From contig PANA01000002.1 in assembly GCA_002708265.1 (NCBI GenBank), positions 62,001-126,000 of the forward strand: DNA of 64,000 bases, written 5' to 3'. This DNA comes from Legionellales bacterium (lineage in GTDB: Bacteria > Pseudomonadota > Gammaproteobacteria > Berkiellales > Berkiellaceae). Below, one piece after another: positions 40,633-49,826 of this stretch. Under the pieces are notes generated by a model. It saw only the letters and a program-made list of their open reading frames with translations, did no database searches and had not been told where the DNA came from. A program made the position numbers and the translations under genes. Numbering within the stretch: the stretch's first letter is position 1; each line of letters begins with the position of its first letter.

Positions 40633-41064
40633 ATGACGTTGTTTGAGGACTGGCTCCTTCGGCACAACTTTTTTCCAGAGCCTACTCGAGCGCAAGCTGA
40701 GGAAGATGACTCTGAGCATGGCCGTGGAGGTGGGGTTCCGTCCTCCTGGTCAGATTTCCATACGCCAGCCGAAGAGGGGTTCAAACGGTTACGATATCGG
40801 CATCGATTTGTTCCCGTTACACATCAACCACCAGAGCTAGATGCCCATCAATTCGATTATAGACGAAAACTTCCTGTTGAAAGAGAAGAGGCAGAGCGAT
40901 CTGCTTACTTGAAAGAAATGCATCGTTTAGGGGCAAATCCTTCATTCTTTGGAACGGATAGACAGGTTGTTGCTAATGCGACGCATGATTTGAACCGTCG
41001 AACGAATTCTCCAACATCACGACCAAAACCTCGTGCTCACGCCGCGGATATCTGGTACGCCTAG
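40633..41064 (+). CDS. 143-aa orphan protein, arginine- and proline-rich
   Basis: The product begins MTLFEDWLLRHNFFPEP, then an acidic stretch and a long Arg/His/Pro-rich polar region with no membrane segment; much of it looks disordered. The start at 40633 is preferred because a GGAAGG lies about 11 bases upstream and it begins just after the previous stop; an upstream in-frame ATG at 40579 would overlap that gene by 50 bases. No family is recognised. It closes the nfuA run. Confidence 0.5.
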   Translation: MTLFEDWLLRHNFFPEPTRAQAEEDDSEHGRGGGVPSSWSDFHTPAEEGFKRLRYRHRFVPVTHQPPELDAHQFDYRRKLPVEREEAERSAYLKEMHRLGANPSFFGTDRQVVANATHDLNRRTNSPTSRPKPRAHAADIWYA

Positions 41065-41127
41065 CATCCTTCTCTACAAAAATTCTGGTAAACTAAGTCC
41101 TTTGTGATTTAAAGGGATTTTTGTGCT

Positions 41128-44100
41128 ATGCCAGAGTCGACATCTAAAGCCATTTCGTTACTAAGTTACTGGGATCAAGGCTTTTACGATCGCTCCCTCG
41201 TCTTCAACCAGTTAATTGATAAAACGGCTCATCAATGCACAGTATCTTTAAACACACTCACTAAAAATTCTGTTGATAAAGTCCCTGAATTGTTTAAAAG
41301 TGGTGATAAGGTATGGGCCCTATTTAATGAGCCTGACTTATTTTCACTATGGTTAAATATTCGTTGGTCTAACGAGATTAATAAATGGGAGATCTTAAGT
41401 GCCCCGTTGATTGATCCCCAAACGCTGACGAGTGAAACCCGTTCCCTTTTTGAGCAATTCTTTATCATGAATTCCTCGACTGATGATCGGTCTTGGGCGA
41501 GCGTTTGTACTTATATCCAAGCTCTATACTCTAATGTTGGACTGCCAACCTTGCCTCAAGAGATACAGTTAGTAAAAGCTTCAGTATTGTCTTCAATTTC
41601 TCGTGACACTAAAGACATTTTGACTGGTAAGCTTGAAGTCTCCAATCTCATGCGTCGGTATATTGCAATGGATTGCCCGGAAAGTATGCCTGAGCGCTCT
41701 ATAGAAGAGGTGTTACATGAGAATGCGCCCTTTTCTATGATGGGAGGATGGGGGCAAGGAATACCATCGGTGCATACCAAACGTATTCTTTGGCACCTAA
41801 TGGGGTTGCCTGAAGAGCAGATACAAGCAGTTGAGGTGCCTGTTGGAGCGGACATTAATCCTCTTATATCAAGTTATGCATCCACTGCGTCATTGGATTG
41901 CTTACTGAGAGGACAAGGCCCTTTCAAGGTAGCGTTGATTGTTGACCAAGCGGTTGCGGCTAATTGTCCCTCCATTAGTATTGAACGATGGTTGGATGGT
42001 GCTCCTGGTCCTTGGTCTACTTTGGAGCGTGCAAACCGCTGGCTCGATGAAGTACCTTTGATGGCGCTTGAGCGCCGCTTTATTGAAAACGCTCAAGCAA
42101 AATATCCTAAAGCGAGAACACTATCTGAGGTGATATCTGAACTTAGGTCAACGCTAACGCTTGAGCGTGCAAAGGTGAATGAGTCCACACAACAAGCGCA
42201 ACAGGTCAAAGCCATTCGATATCGCCTAGATAGGCAATATGAATCAGGTGGTGGTTTAGATGCACAATGGAAAACTTTACAAGATAACGACATTGCACTC
42301 GAAAAAGCTTATTCTGATTTGGCTCAAGCATCTGTCGAATGGACGGCTTTATGCAAGAATGGCTGGTTAAATCGGCTTGGCCGCTCACTACCATTTACAC
42401 AAAGACAATGGCGCGAAAAAGTTTGGAATTTTTATGAAGCGCGTCTGAAAGGGTTGATTGCCTGGGATGAAGACGCTTTCAAACAAGGTGCACAGTTAGC
42501 TGAGGTTATCCATGGTAAACTTAGAAGTATTAGAACAGAGCGCTCAAAATTGCATCAGAAAATGGTGCCATTGTCTGAATCGATAGCTCAAAGAGCAGGC
42601 GCTGAAAAAAAATGGCTTGCATGGCAAAAAACTGCATTACCTGACTTTAATTTTGGTAGTTTTGCAGATATTGAAAGTGCTCAAGACCCTAGTCGCATAG
42701 CCAACGAGGTTGAACAGCAGCTTTCTAAGCAGCTAAATTTAACAGCGTTAAGATTGGGTGAAGCCTTGTGTTTAAATGCCCGTAAGAATGAAAGTGGGTT
42801 TAAAGACCGGTTATCTGCGATTTTTTACTTGTGTCCAGTCGTCCAGTGCAGTGCAGATCAGTTTGTTGAATTTTTTCCTATATCAAAAAATGATACCTCT
42901 GATTCTGTCGCTAAACAGAGCCTAATGGACTGCTTGCTCATTCAAAGTGAAGCAATTCCGTTTCCTGCTGATAACCTACCGTTATTACTTCGATCTAAAC
43001 GAGCTATATTCTTTGGTGACAGATTGCATGAAAAATGCATAGATGCATTAATCGAAGGCCAGGATACAGCTGAGACAGTAAACACTGGTCTTGTTTTAGA
43101 TGATATGGACTACGATGAGCATAGAGCAAAGGGGCTATTACTCTCACGCGCTAGTAGTTTTCTATTAGCACGATGTAATAGTGCCTATAAGAAAATCCAT
43201 AACTATGGTTTATCCGCTCAGTCAGAGTTGATGTTAAATGAGTGTTCAGTCAGTGAGGGGATCATAAGTTTTCTAAATATGACGGTGTATAATGGCCAGC
43301 TTTTTAAACAAGAGCTTCAAACGCCAGCAAGCTTTCCACCTATATGTGGTTTCCATGTGAAGGGAAAGACAGAAGAGGGACCAAATGGGATAAGCAATTC
43401 CAGAGAGGCCGCTACTGTGGGTATGTGGCTTAAAAAGCATCTACATGAAATCAAAGCTTTTGAGAGAGACTCGATTCGTTTGAAGTCTGTGTGTGTTGTT
43501 ACCCTATCTAAGGCTCAAAAGCATATTTTGCAGCAGCATGTTTTGCAAAACGTACCTGTTTACACTGTGGATGAGCTACCACATCAAGCATATCAGTGGG
43601 TGCTGTTTTCACCTGTGTTGACAGATTCAAGTCGCCGACCCTTTATCTTTGATACGGAACCATTGTTGCTAGCAAAAATCGTTTCACTTGCTGTGCAAAG
43701 TTTGATGATATTTAGCGACTTGAATATTTTTGATGTTAACTCGAATACACCTTCAGGAAGTTTGGCAAGAACTTTATTCTCGACAGATCATCAGGTTTTG
43801 AAAGCAGAAGTCCCATCGTTAACAGCTTCAGGGGAAACTTTAAAATTTGGTGATATTCAAAAACTCAAAAGCCATATCGATCAGTTGGTCCAGAAGGCCC
43901 AATCAAGTATTACAATTGCTTGTACCGAACTATCAATCAAAACCATCGAACAACTACGCTTGACTGGCGATATGAATAAGGCAATAGGCAGAAAAGTAAG
44001 GGTTGAGATAATCATATCACGCAAAGATCATTTGCTTCTTGAAGGTAATAAGGTTTTAAATACCTGGAAAAAAGCAGGCGTAATTATTACTGTAAAAGAT

Positions 44101-44292
44101 AAGTTATTTGATAATCTAATTATGATAGATGATTTTGAAGTTTATGAGCTTGGGTTCAGTGTGCTAGCGGTTAAAGAGCAAGATTATCCTTTAAATGCGG
44201 TAGCTTACTATAACCAAGATGCATCTATAGTAAATAATGTATTTGGACTTAGGACCGTGAATATCCTTGAGTCGGAGACAGTACCTCATTAG
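41128..44292 (+). CDS. 1054-aa degenerate SF1 (DNA2/UPF1-like) helicase with C-terminal PLD-like domain
   Basis: The overall pattern is that of DNA2/UPF1-type superfamily 1 helicases, but each ATPase motif is eroded. Walker A is LLRGQGPFKVA (259-269) in place of GPPGTGKS. A coiled-coil insertion spans about 345-495. Motif II is LLIQSEAIPFP (603-613) for IDEAxQ, followed by LLLRSKRAIFFGDRLHEK (619-636) for the GDxxQ motif. Motif IV is LNECSVSEGIISFLN (703-717). Motif V is VYTVDELPHQAYQWVLFS (811-828). Motif VI is LLLAKIVSLAVQSLMIFSD (846-864) for NVAVSRA. A PLD-like domain at about 906-1010 has lost HKD (LFDN...IDD). It is probably non-catalytic. The frame is intact and an AAAGGG SD precedes it. 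It is co-directional with the nfuA orphans and its 3' end overlaps thpR. Confidence 0.7.
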   Translation: MPESTSKAISLLSYWDQGFYDRSLVFNQLIDKTAHQCTVSLNTLTKNSVDKVPELFKSGDKVWALFNEPDLFSLWLNIRWSNEINKWEILSAPLIDPQTLTSETRSLFEQFFIMNSSTDDRSWASVCTYIQALYSNVGLPTLPQEIQLVKASVLSSISRDTKDILTGKLEVSNLMRRYIAMDCPESMPERSIEEVLHENAPFSMMGGWGQGIPSVHTKRILWHLMGLPEEQIQAVEVPVGADINPLISSYASTASLDCLLRGQGPFKVALIVDQAVAANCPSISIERWLDGAPGPWSTLERANRWLDEVPLMALERRFIENAQAKYPKARTLSEVISELRSTLTLERAKVNESTQQAQQVKAIRYRLDRQYESGGGLDAQWKTLQDNDIALEKAYSDLAQASVEWTALCKNGWLNRLGRSLPFTQRQWREKVWNFYEARLKGLIAWDEDAFKQGAQLAEVIHGKLRSIRTERSKLHQKMVPLSESIAQRAGAEKKWLAWQKTALPDFNFGSFADIESAQDPSRIANEVEQQLSKQLNLTALRLGEALCLNARKNESGFKDRLSAIFYLCPVVQCSADQFVEFFPISKNDTSDSVAKQSLMDCLLIQSEAIPFPADNLPLLLRSKRAIFFGDRLHEKCIDALIEGQDTAETVNTGLVLDDMDYDEHRAKGLLLSRASSFLLARCNSAYKKIHNYGLSAQSELMLNECSVSEGIISFLNMTVYNGQLFKQELQTPASFPPICGFHVKGKTEEGPNGISNSREAATVGMWLKKHLHEIKAFERDSIRLKSVCVVTLSKAQKHILQQHVLQNVPVYTVDELPHQAYQWVLFSPVLTDSSRRPFIFDTEPLLLAKIVSLAVQSLMIFSDLNIFDVNSNTPSGSLARTLFSTDHQVLKAEVPSLTASGETLKFGDIQKLKSHIDQLVQKAQSSITIACTELSIKTIEQLRLTGDMNKAIGRKVRVEIIISRKDHLLLEGNKVLNTWKKAGVIITVKDKLFDNLIMIDDFEVYELGFSVLAVKEQDYPLNAVAYYNQDASIVNNVFGLRTVNILESETVPH

Positions 44293-44791
44293 TAAAGTTG
44301 AAGTCAGCCAGTACTTCATACACTGACCCATCAAGGGTCAGTGTGCTTTTTACTACTGAGATCTTACGAGAGTTAAATGTAAAAGGCTCTGTTTCCACCG
44401 AAACAGGGCCTTCTTGTTTTTTGACCAGAGTGATATGCGGAACATACGGATTACTATCATCCCAATCTATGTTTAAAGCGCTTAAAAGGTTACATATGTC
44501 TGTTCGTAAATTTAATAAATGTTCACATGGAGTAACCGGAAGGACTAAATCATTTCCCCAAAGTTCAATAGTTGAGTCAGCAGAAATTAGAACAGGTGGA
44601 CGAGGGTTTATATAGTTACCCAACATTTTTATGAGAGTGCTCATTGGTTCGTTTGAAATATTTGGTATAAAAGCAAGGGTAATATGAAGCTTCATATACT
44701 CTTGAGGATACCCATTGACTTTATTCTGGATTGATTTTAATAAAGTTCTGACTTCAGTAATATTGACTGGAATCGATACAAATAATCTCAT
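44249..44791 (-). CDS. thpR: 2'-5' RNA ligase family protein (RNA 2',3'-cyclic phosphodiesterase)
   Basis: A 180-residue two-histidine phosphoesterase (LigT-like). Both catalytic HxT motifs are present: H36 in KLHITLAF and H119 in VPHITLVKK. ThpR opens 2',3'-cyclic phosphates and was named for ligation of tRNA half-molecules; the in vivo role is poorly known. Length is close to E. coli ThpR (176). The gene overlaps the convergent helicase-like gene by 44 bases at the 3' ends. Confidence 0.88.
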   Translation of the reverse strand: MRLFVSIPVNITEVRTLLKSIQNKVNGYPQEYMKLHITLAFIPNISNEPMSTLIKMLGNYINPRPPVLISADSTIELWGNDLVLPVTPCEHLLNLRTDICNLLSALNIDWDDSNPYVPHITLVKKQEGPVSVETEPFTFNSRKISVVKSTLTLDGSVYEVLADFNFTNEVLSPTQGYSRS

Positions 44792-44885
44792 TTAAGTTGC
44801 TTAGTTAAAATTGACCATACTTGATTACTATCATCACAGCATGCGATAAAATTTCTAGTAACCCAAACCATTAAGTAAGCCTGTT

Positions 44886-47800
44886 ATGACTCCTATACCT
44901 CCCTGTAGCGACTCAGTGTATTTGAACTCTATCGAGCACTCAATTGAGCAACGAGATATCTATTCGTTTAGTCAGAACCTATTGTTATGCAAGAGCTTTG
45001 CCCCAGAGGCTTATCAAGCAGTTTTACAAAGGTCATGGTACCTCTGTCTACAAACTGAATACATAGAAGGGCTCAGCACGCTAGAACTTGCAGGTTTAGA
45101 CTTAAGGAAAATGGATTTATGTCTCGGTGCGGTTTGGGTTGATGAGGTATCTGATACTCTTAAAGATTGTTTGGATATGGTGATAGATCGACAAAGAGTC
45201 AAGCTAAAGGAACTAGTGGAATATTGTGAGAAAGTAATTCTTGATCCTGCGCTTTCAGAAGGAGATCGTCGGAAAATTATTAATACATTTTCTCGTTTAT
45301 ATTTTGATGGTGGGCATGAATACCGAACTTCTGCGGGAATAGTTATTAACTCGATTAGTACATTGTTCATGTCATGGATGGTAATGAGAAAAAAAAGCTC
45401 GAAACTGCTATTTGATGAGGAACGTGCTCTAGTCATGACTCAATGTGCACTCTCACTTGGCTACATTGACCTGTCTCATTTTGTTAAGCATATCGATGTT
45501 CGATGGATTGAACCTATATTTCAACATCTGCCTGAGATCGCCAAGAAGTTCATTGATAACCCTGCTATAACAGGGGAGATGCCTCCTGAGTTACAAGTTG
45601 AAATTGGAAACTGTATAAAGTCATATAAACTTAATTACGATACTAATATTAAATCTATTTGCTTGATTTTATTCGCTAATTTGAAGGCTGCCATTGTTGA
45701 GCTTGTTGACAGTAATGAGGATATCAATGCACAAACAATTCGAAAAAAATATCCTCATATACCAAACTATATAAAGGGAATGGTTCACTCGGAGGCGTAT
45801 TTCAGATCCTATCTTCCCAATTTGATATCACAAATATGTGGGCTTCCTATACATGTAGGAAACCTTGATAGTCTTACATTGATTGAGCCAGGCTCACGTT
45901 TAAATTTGATTACAACAGTTTTAGAGATGTCAGAAATCAATTGGTACCGATCCTGCATTTCCAGAACTCTAGATGAGACACAGTCAAAACTTCAAAGGTA
46001 TTTAAGACAAAATGCCGAACGATATGTTAAAACACATCATACGCCTAGTGCCAAGCTTCCAAAAATATCACTTATTGCGGACAAAACACTGCCGTTAGTT
46101 CAGATAGCATATCAGGAATCCCTCTCAGTTTTTGAAAGGCTCAAAGCATACCGTGAGTCGCATTGGGGGACATATCAAGATGGTAGAGGGCAGCGTGTTC
46201 AGGATGAGCATAGCTCAGAGAAAGCGGCTAAACGCGCCTACTCCCATCTTGAAAATACAGTCTACCCAACGTATTTTTCTAATATAAAGTCATTTTATCC
46301 TGAGTTTTCTGATTTATCTGAAGCAGAAATTATTGACTGTCTAAATCGACGCTATATCTTACGTATCATTCAAGAGCATGGACGCGAAGTGGGAAATCCA
46401 GACACTGTTGGAGTGTTTATGGAGGCAATGGATCAGTCATTTTCAAGCTTTTTAGAAGCTGTGAAAGTTTCAGTACATGATAGAGCTCTTTACCGAACAT
46501 TAAGAGAATATGTTTCCGATGTATTTAATGATTACGAAAACATTTATGTTTTGGCATTAAGAACACTTCTTAACTGTGACAACTACTCTTATAGCTTTTT
46601 TGTTAAACATGATCATTTAAATCCAGGGTCACCTATTGTGCCTATAAATACTCCTGCTGAAGTCACGGGATCATCCTCAGATGGTGAAGGATATAATGAA
46701 GAAGATGACGAGGAAGGTGATGATTCTGACAGTGAACAAGAACAATACGCGGATGCACAACTTCCCCATGATCTAATTCAGCCTCTACGGCCCGAATTGC
46801 AAGTGTATGTTGGACGTATGATGAGCAGTGGGCAGCTTCAGCAAGGTGATGCAGAGGAAGTTGTTCGAAAAATTGTCGCAGTCATTTATACCATCATTGA
46901 TAAGCAAACGGGCTTAAATATCACTGAGCAAGAAAAAATGTTTTTCTATCTTGCCTCATCGATTGCAGAGATCGGTCAAGCGTATGCTGGGTCAGCTTCT
47001 AGTAATGCTTGTTTGCCAGGTCATGTTTCTATTCTAACGCTAGGCGTGTTGAATCGACATCCGGATAAAAAGCTTCACATACCCGCATTCCGTGATGAGG
47101 CAATCATTGAGGTAGGCTCCAGAGTGGTAGCTAAAATTATTGGCGAAAAGATGGGAGCATCTAAAAAATGGGCTATAGACCTTCTTGAAGGAGTAGCAGC
47201 TATTGACCATACAAGCGAATGGGTTATTGAAGATGAACTTGATAGTGGTATGTCGCCTCGTGAAAAAGGACTGGAGGCGCTACAATCAGGGAGAGAGATT
47301 CAATCACTTGTTACTGGTAACCTCATAACGTATACCACTCGGCACGCAGAAATAAAGTTTCGAGTTGCTACATATCTATCTCGAATGAAAGAGCAGGTTA
47401 TACGTTCTATTAATGAAGAAATAGGGTTGCCTGAAGGACTAGATAGTGAGGGACCTGTAGCAGATGCTACTGATAAAGAAGCTATCAACTATTTGTTTTA
47501 TAACCTTGGGAATTCTCTTACTCGGACTTGTTTGATGGAAGAATACTTAAAAAGGTTTAAGGAAGAGCCAGACCCCGAAATCTACTTGCCATTATGCACC
47601 AAATTTTTATGGGATACAGAGCATACATTGAGAGTTGAAATAGCGAAAAAGTATCCCGCTTGTATCCCTAATAGAGACCATCGCATTGAGCAAAGAGTCA
47701 TGAGTTCACTGAAAATATCTCAAATAAAAAGTGAAACCTACTTATATGTGCTTTTGAGAATGATAAGAGAGGGGGTGCATCCGAAGCTGCGTTTAAAAAT

Positions 47801-49316
47801 ACTTCATTCTTTATCTGATGCCCTAGACAAAATATCAATTTCTGATGACGTTAAATCATTAGATCTGCTTGCAAAGCCTGTTGCGACAGAAGAACCTCCT
47901 TTGTTGCACGAAGTTGCTTGTGACGATGCTACTTTGCCCTCAGGAAATCAATCTGTGTGGGATGCGTATGTGAGTGTTGGTGTTGATTTAAGCGGAGTGA
48001 GGGATTCAGAATACCTTTCGAACTTTAACTATCAAGCATATTCACCTTACGTTGATAAGGCGTTACAGATAACGCGCCAATTTTGGCTAATGTACCGAGA
48101 AGAAGTACTGACTGGCTATGACCGCTTAAGTAAACTTGAGCATAAAGTTAAAGCACAAAATGAACTGGAAATAATTTTGGCGGGATATATTCGCAGTTTA
48201 GGATCACCATTGGATCATCGTCACGACCTTATTCATCCTACAGTCTTCTTTGCAAACATCATTCCGAATATTAATGTATTTTTGGACCCTACGGACACTT
48301 TTGTATCTTACGTTAAGTGCCAAATGGCTGACTTTTCAGTGCCATTTGAAAAGCTCTTTGTGTTTAGTGAAGTATTTCAGAGAATCGGGAATTTGTTAGA
48401 TTCATTCGTTTTGCATTGTGTTGGTCAAGATGTCTGGAATATAAGTGGTACACAGCGTACTTGTGTAAAAACACAAATCCTTATTGAGGTATATGATAAG
48501 TACAAAGACCAAATGAATGACAATTGGTATCAGTACTTTGAGTTTATCTCACATTTCCCTGATATGTATGCAAACGTATTTGAAAGGCATTTACTGATTT
48601 TGCAAAAGAATATTCCTGCCTTATGTGATAAGGGGCCATGTTTTACAAAAGAAAAATTGGCAGAATTCCTTGTTTCCGTTAGTGCTCGCGCCTTTTTGCA
48701 ACTCGAACTTGATGTCTGTGTAAATGCCTTCGGTCCGATTAGAAAAGATAGAGCTAAAGAGCTATTGGTTAAATATTTTCATATGTATGTTGATGGTGTG
48801 GATAGATTATTAGATTTGTCCTACAGTGATCGAAGTAAGTTAGTAAATGTTTTCTTGTTTATCCTAGATACACCTGACTATCCTCAGACGCCTTTTCATT
48901 TTTTTAAAAAACTATTTATGCGTTTAAATGAAAATTTTTCAAACCGGGATCTTTATAAAAATCATAATTTTACAGTTTCAGCTGATAAGATTATGACAGA
49001 GTTAGTTAAAGCGCAGAACTATGTATTTTCAATGATAGTTATTCTTGAGAGTGCGTATAATTTTGCTTCGGGTGTTGTTAAACGCATAACATTCCCAAGA
49101 GTTCCTGCAGTCAGGCCCGCAAGCGAAGCAACCTACCTTGGAGCACAATCTGGGGGAATGTCTACTTTTTCACCTGGCTTTGCTCGTGAAAGAGCCTCTG
49201 TTCCGACATTAAGAAGGAGAGAAGGACGTGGGGCGTTTTCTAGAGTGACCCAGAGTGAAAATGAGGGGCAAGAAGGTGTGGTATCAAGGGGGGGGCACTC
49301 GGTCGCTGGCCCGTAG
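44886..49316 (+). CDS. 1476-aa orphan protein
   Basis: One of the largest genes in the window and not recognised. The sequence is mostly helical and soluble-looking, with one mildly hydrophobic stretch at about 153-172 (AGIVINSISTLFMSWMVM). An acidic linker at about 596-625 (GYNEEDDEEGDDSDSEQEQY) separates an N-terminal half from a C-terminal half. The last 60 residues are basic, Ser/Gly-rich and likely disordered. There are eight consecutive G residues near the 3' end (49288-49295). The frame is open throughout and amino acid usage is ordinary, so it is a real gene. Size and position among other orphans suggest a secreted or structural host-interaction protein, unproven. Its stop abuts the convergent response regulator. 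Confidence 0.65.
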   Translation: MTPIPPCSDSVYLNSIEHSIEQRDIYSFSQNLLLCKSFAPEAYQAVLQRSWYLCLQTEYIEGLSTLELAGLDLRKMDLCLGAVWVDEVSDTLKDCLDMVIDRQRVKLKELVEYCEKVILDPALSEGDRRKIINTFSRLYFDGGHEYRTSAGIVINSISTLFMSWMVMRKKSSKLLFDEERALVMTQCALSLGYIDLSHFVKHIDVRWIEPIFQHLPEIAKKFIDNPAITGEMPPELQVEIGNCIKSYKLNYDTNIKSICLILFANLKAAIVELVDSNEDINAQTIRKKYPHIPNYIKGMVHSEAYFRSYLPNLISQICGLPIHVGNLDSLTLIEPGSRLNLITTVLEMSEINWYRSCISRTLDETQSKLQRYLRQNAERYVKTHHTPSAKLPKISLIADKTLPLVQIAYQESLSVFERLKAYRESHWGTYQDGRGQRVQDEHSSEKAAKRAYSHLENTVYPTYFSNIKSFYPEFSDLSEAEIIDCLNRRYILRIIQEHGREVGNPDTVGVFMEAMDQSFSSFLEAVKVSVHDRALYRTLREYVSDVFNDYENIYVLALRTLLNCDNYSYSFFVKHDHLNPGSPIVPINTPAEVTGSSSDGEGYNEEDDEEGDDSDSEQEQYADAQLPHDLIQPLRPELQVYVGRMMSSGQLQQGDAEEVVRKIVAVIYTIIDKQTGLNITEQEKMFFYLASSIAEIGQAYAGSASSNACLPGHVSILTLGVLNRHPDKKLHIPAFRDEAIIEVGSRVVAKIIGEKMGASKKWAIDLLEGVAAIDHTSEWVIEDELDSGMSPREKGLEALQSGREIQSLVTGNLITYTTRHAEIKFRVATYLSRMKEQVIRSINEEIGLPEGLDSEGPVADATDKEAINYLFYNLGNSLTRTCLMEEYLKRFKEEPDPEIYLPLCTKFLWDTEHTLRVEIAKKYPACIPNRDHRIEQRVMSSLKISQIKSETYLYVLLRMIREGVHPKLRLKILHSLSDALDKISISDDVKSLDLLAKPVATEEPPLLHEVACDDATLPSGNQSVWDAYVSVGVDLSGVRDSEYLSNFNYQAYSPYVDKALQITRQFWLMYREEVLTGYDRLSKLEHKVKAQNELEIILAGYIRSLGSPLDHRHDLIHPTVFFANIIPNINVFLDPTDTFVSYVKCQMADFSVPFEKLFVFSEVFQRIGNLLDSFVLHCVGQDVWNISGTQRTCVKTQILIEVYDKYKDQMNDNWYQYFEFISHFPDMYANVFERHLLILQKNIPALCDKGPCFTKEKLAEFLVSVSARAFLQLELDVCVNAFGPIRKDRAKELLVKYFHMYVDGVDRLLDLSYSDRSKLVNVFLFILDTPDYPQTPFHFFKKLFMRLNENFSNRDLYKNHNFTVSADKIMTELVKAQNYVFSMIVILESAYNFASGVVKRITFPRVPAVRPASEATYLGAQSGGMSTFSPGFARERASVPTLRRREGRGAFSRVTQSENEGQEGVVSRGGHSVAGP

Positions 49317-49688
49317 CTAGCGGTTATACTGCTGTAGCACGTCGAAAAGCTCAGCGTTATTTTCAGACTTTAAAACAAAGTGGTTCATCCCCGCGTCTTC
49401 ACAGATCTGTTTGTCTTTTGTGTCTGTACTGGCAGTTAGCGCAATCATTGGTACTTGGGCGCCTTCGCCATCAAGCATCCTGATTTTTTTGGCTGCTTCA
49501 TAGCCATTCATTTGTGGCATATAGAGATCCATAACAATTACATCAAATTGACCAGTTTTTGCGCCTTCGATAGCGCCCAAACCATTGCCTACAGCCGTAA
49601 CGGAATAGCCTTTTGCTTCTAGCAATTTGGTCATGACTACTCGAGCAGTTTTAGAGTTTTCAACTAACAGCACATTGCAGTTGGACAT
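49317..49688 (-). CDS. Single-domain response regulator (CheY-like receiver)
   Basis: A 123-residue receiver domain alone. The phosphoacceptor D54 (IVMDLYMP), T85 (IALTAS) and K107 (FVLKS) are present. The N-terminal acidic pair is E10-N11 (LLVENSKTAR), with Asn in place of the usual second acidic residue that helps bind magnesium, so phosphorylation may be weakened. ATG at 49688 is chosen because it gives the usual receiver start (SNCNVLLVE); GTG at 49709 lacks an SD. No kinase or output gene is nearby. It is convergent with the 1476-aa gene and divergent from mscS. Confidence 0.88.
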   Translation of the reverse strand: MSNCNVLLVENSKTARVVMTKLLEAKGYSVTAVGNGLGAIEGAKTGQFDVIVMDLYMPQMNGYEAAKKIRMLDGEGAQVPMIALTASTDTKDKQICEDAGMNHFVLKSENNAELFDVLQQYNR

Positions 49689-49826
49689 ACAGCTTTTTTC
49701 TCTTTTCACAGATAATTCTACTTTTAGTTTAATGTGTTTTAAGTAAGTTGCAAATCATTCCAAGGTTTGAACTATATTTAAAAAGGAGTATGCCAAGGAT
49801 CGGTAACACACATTAAGGATAATGCA

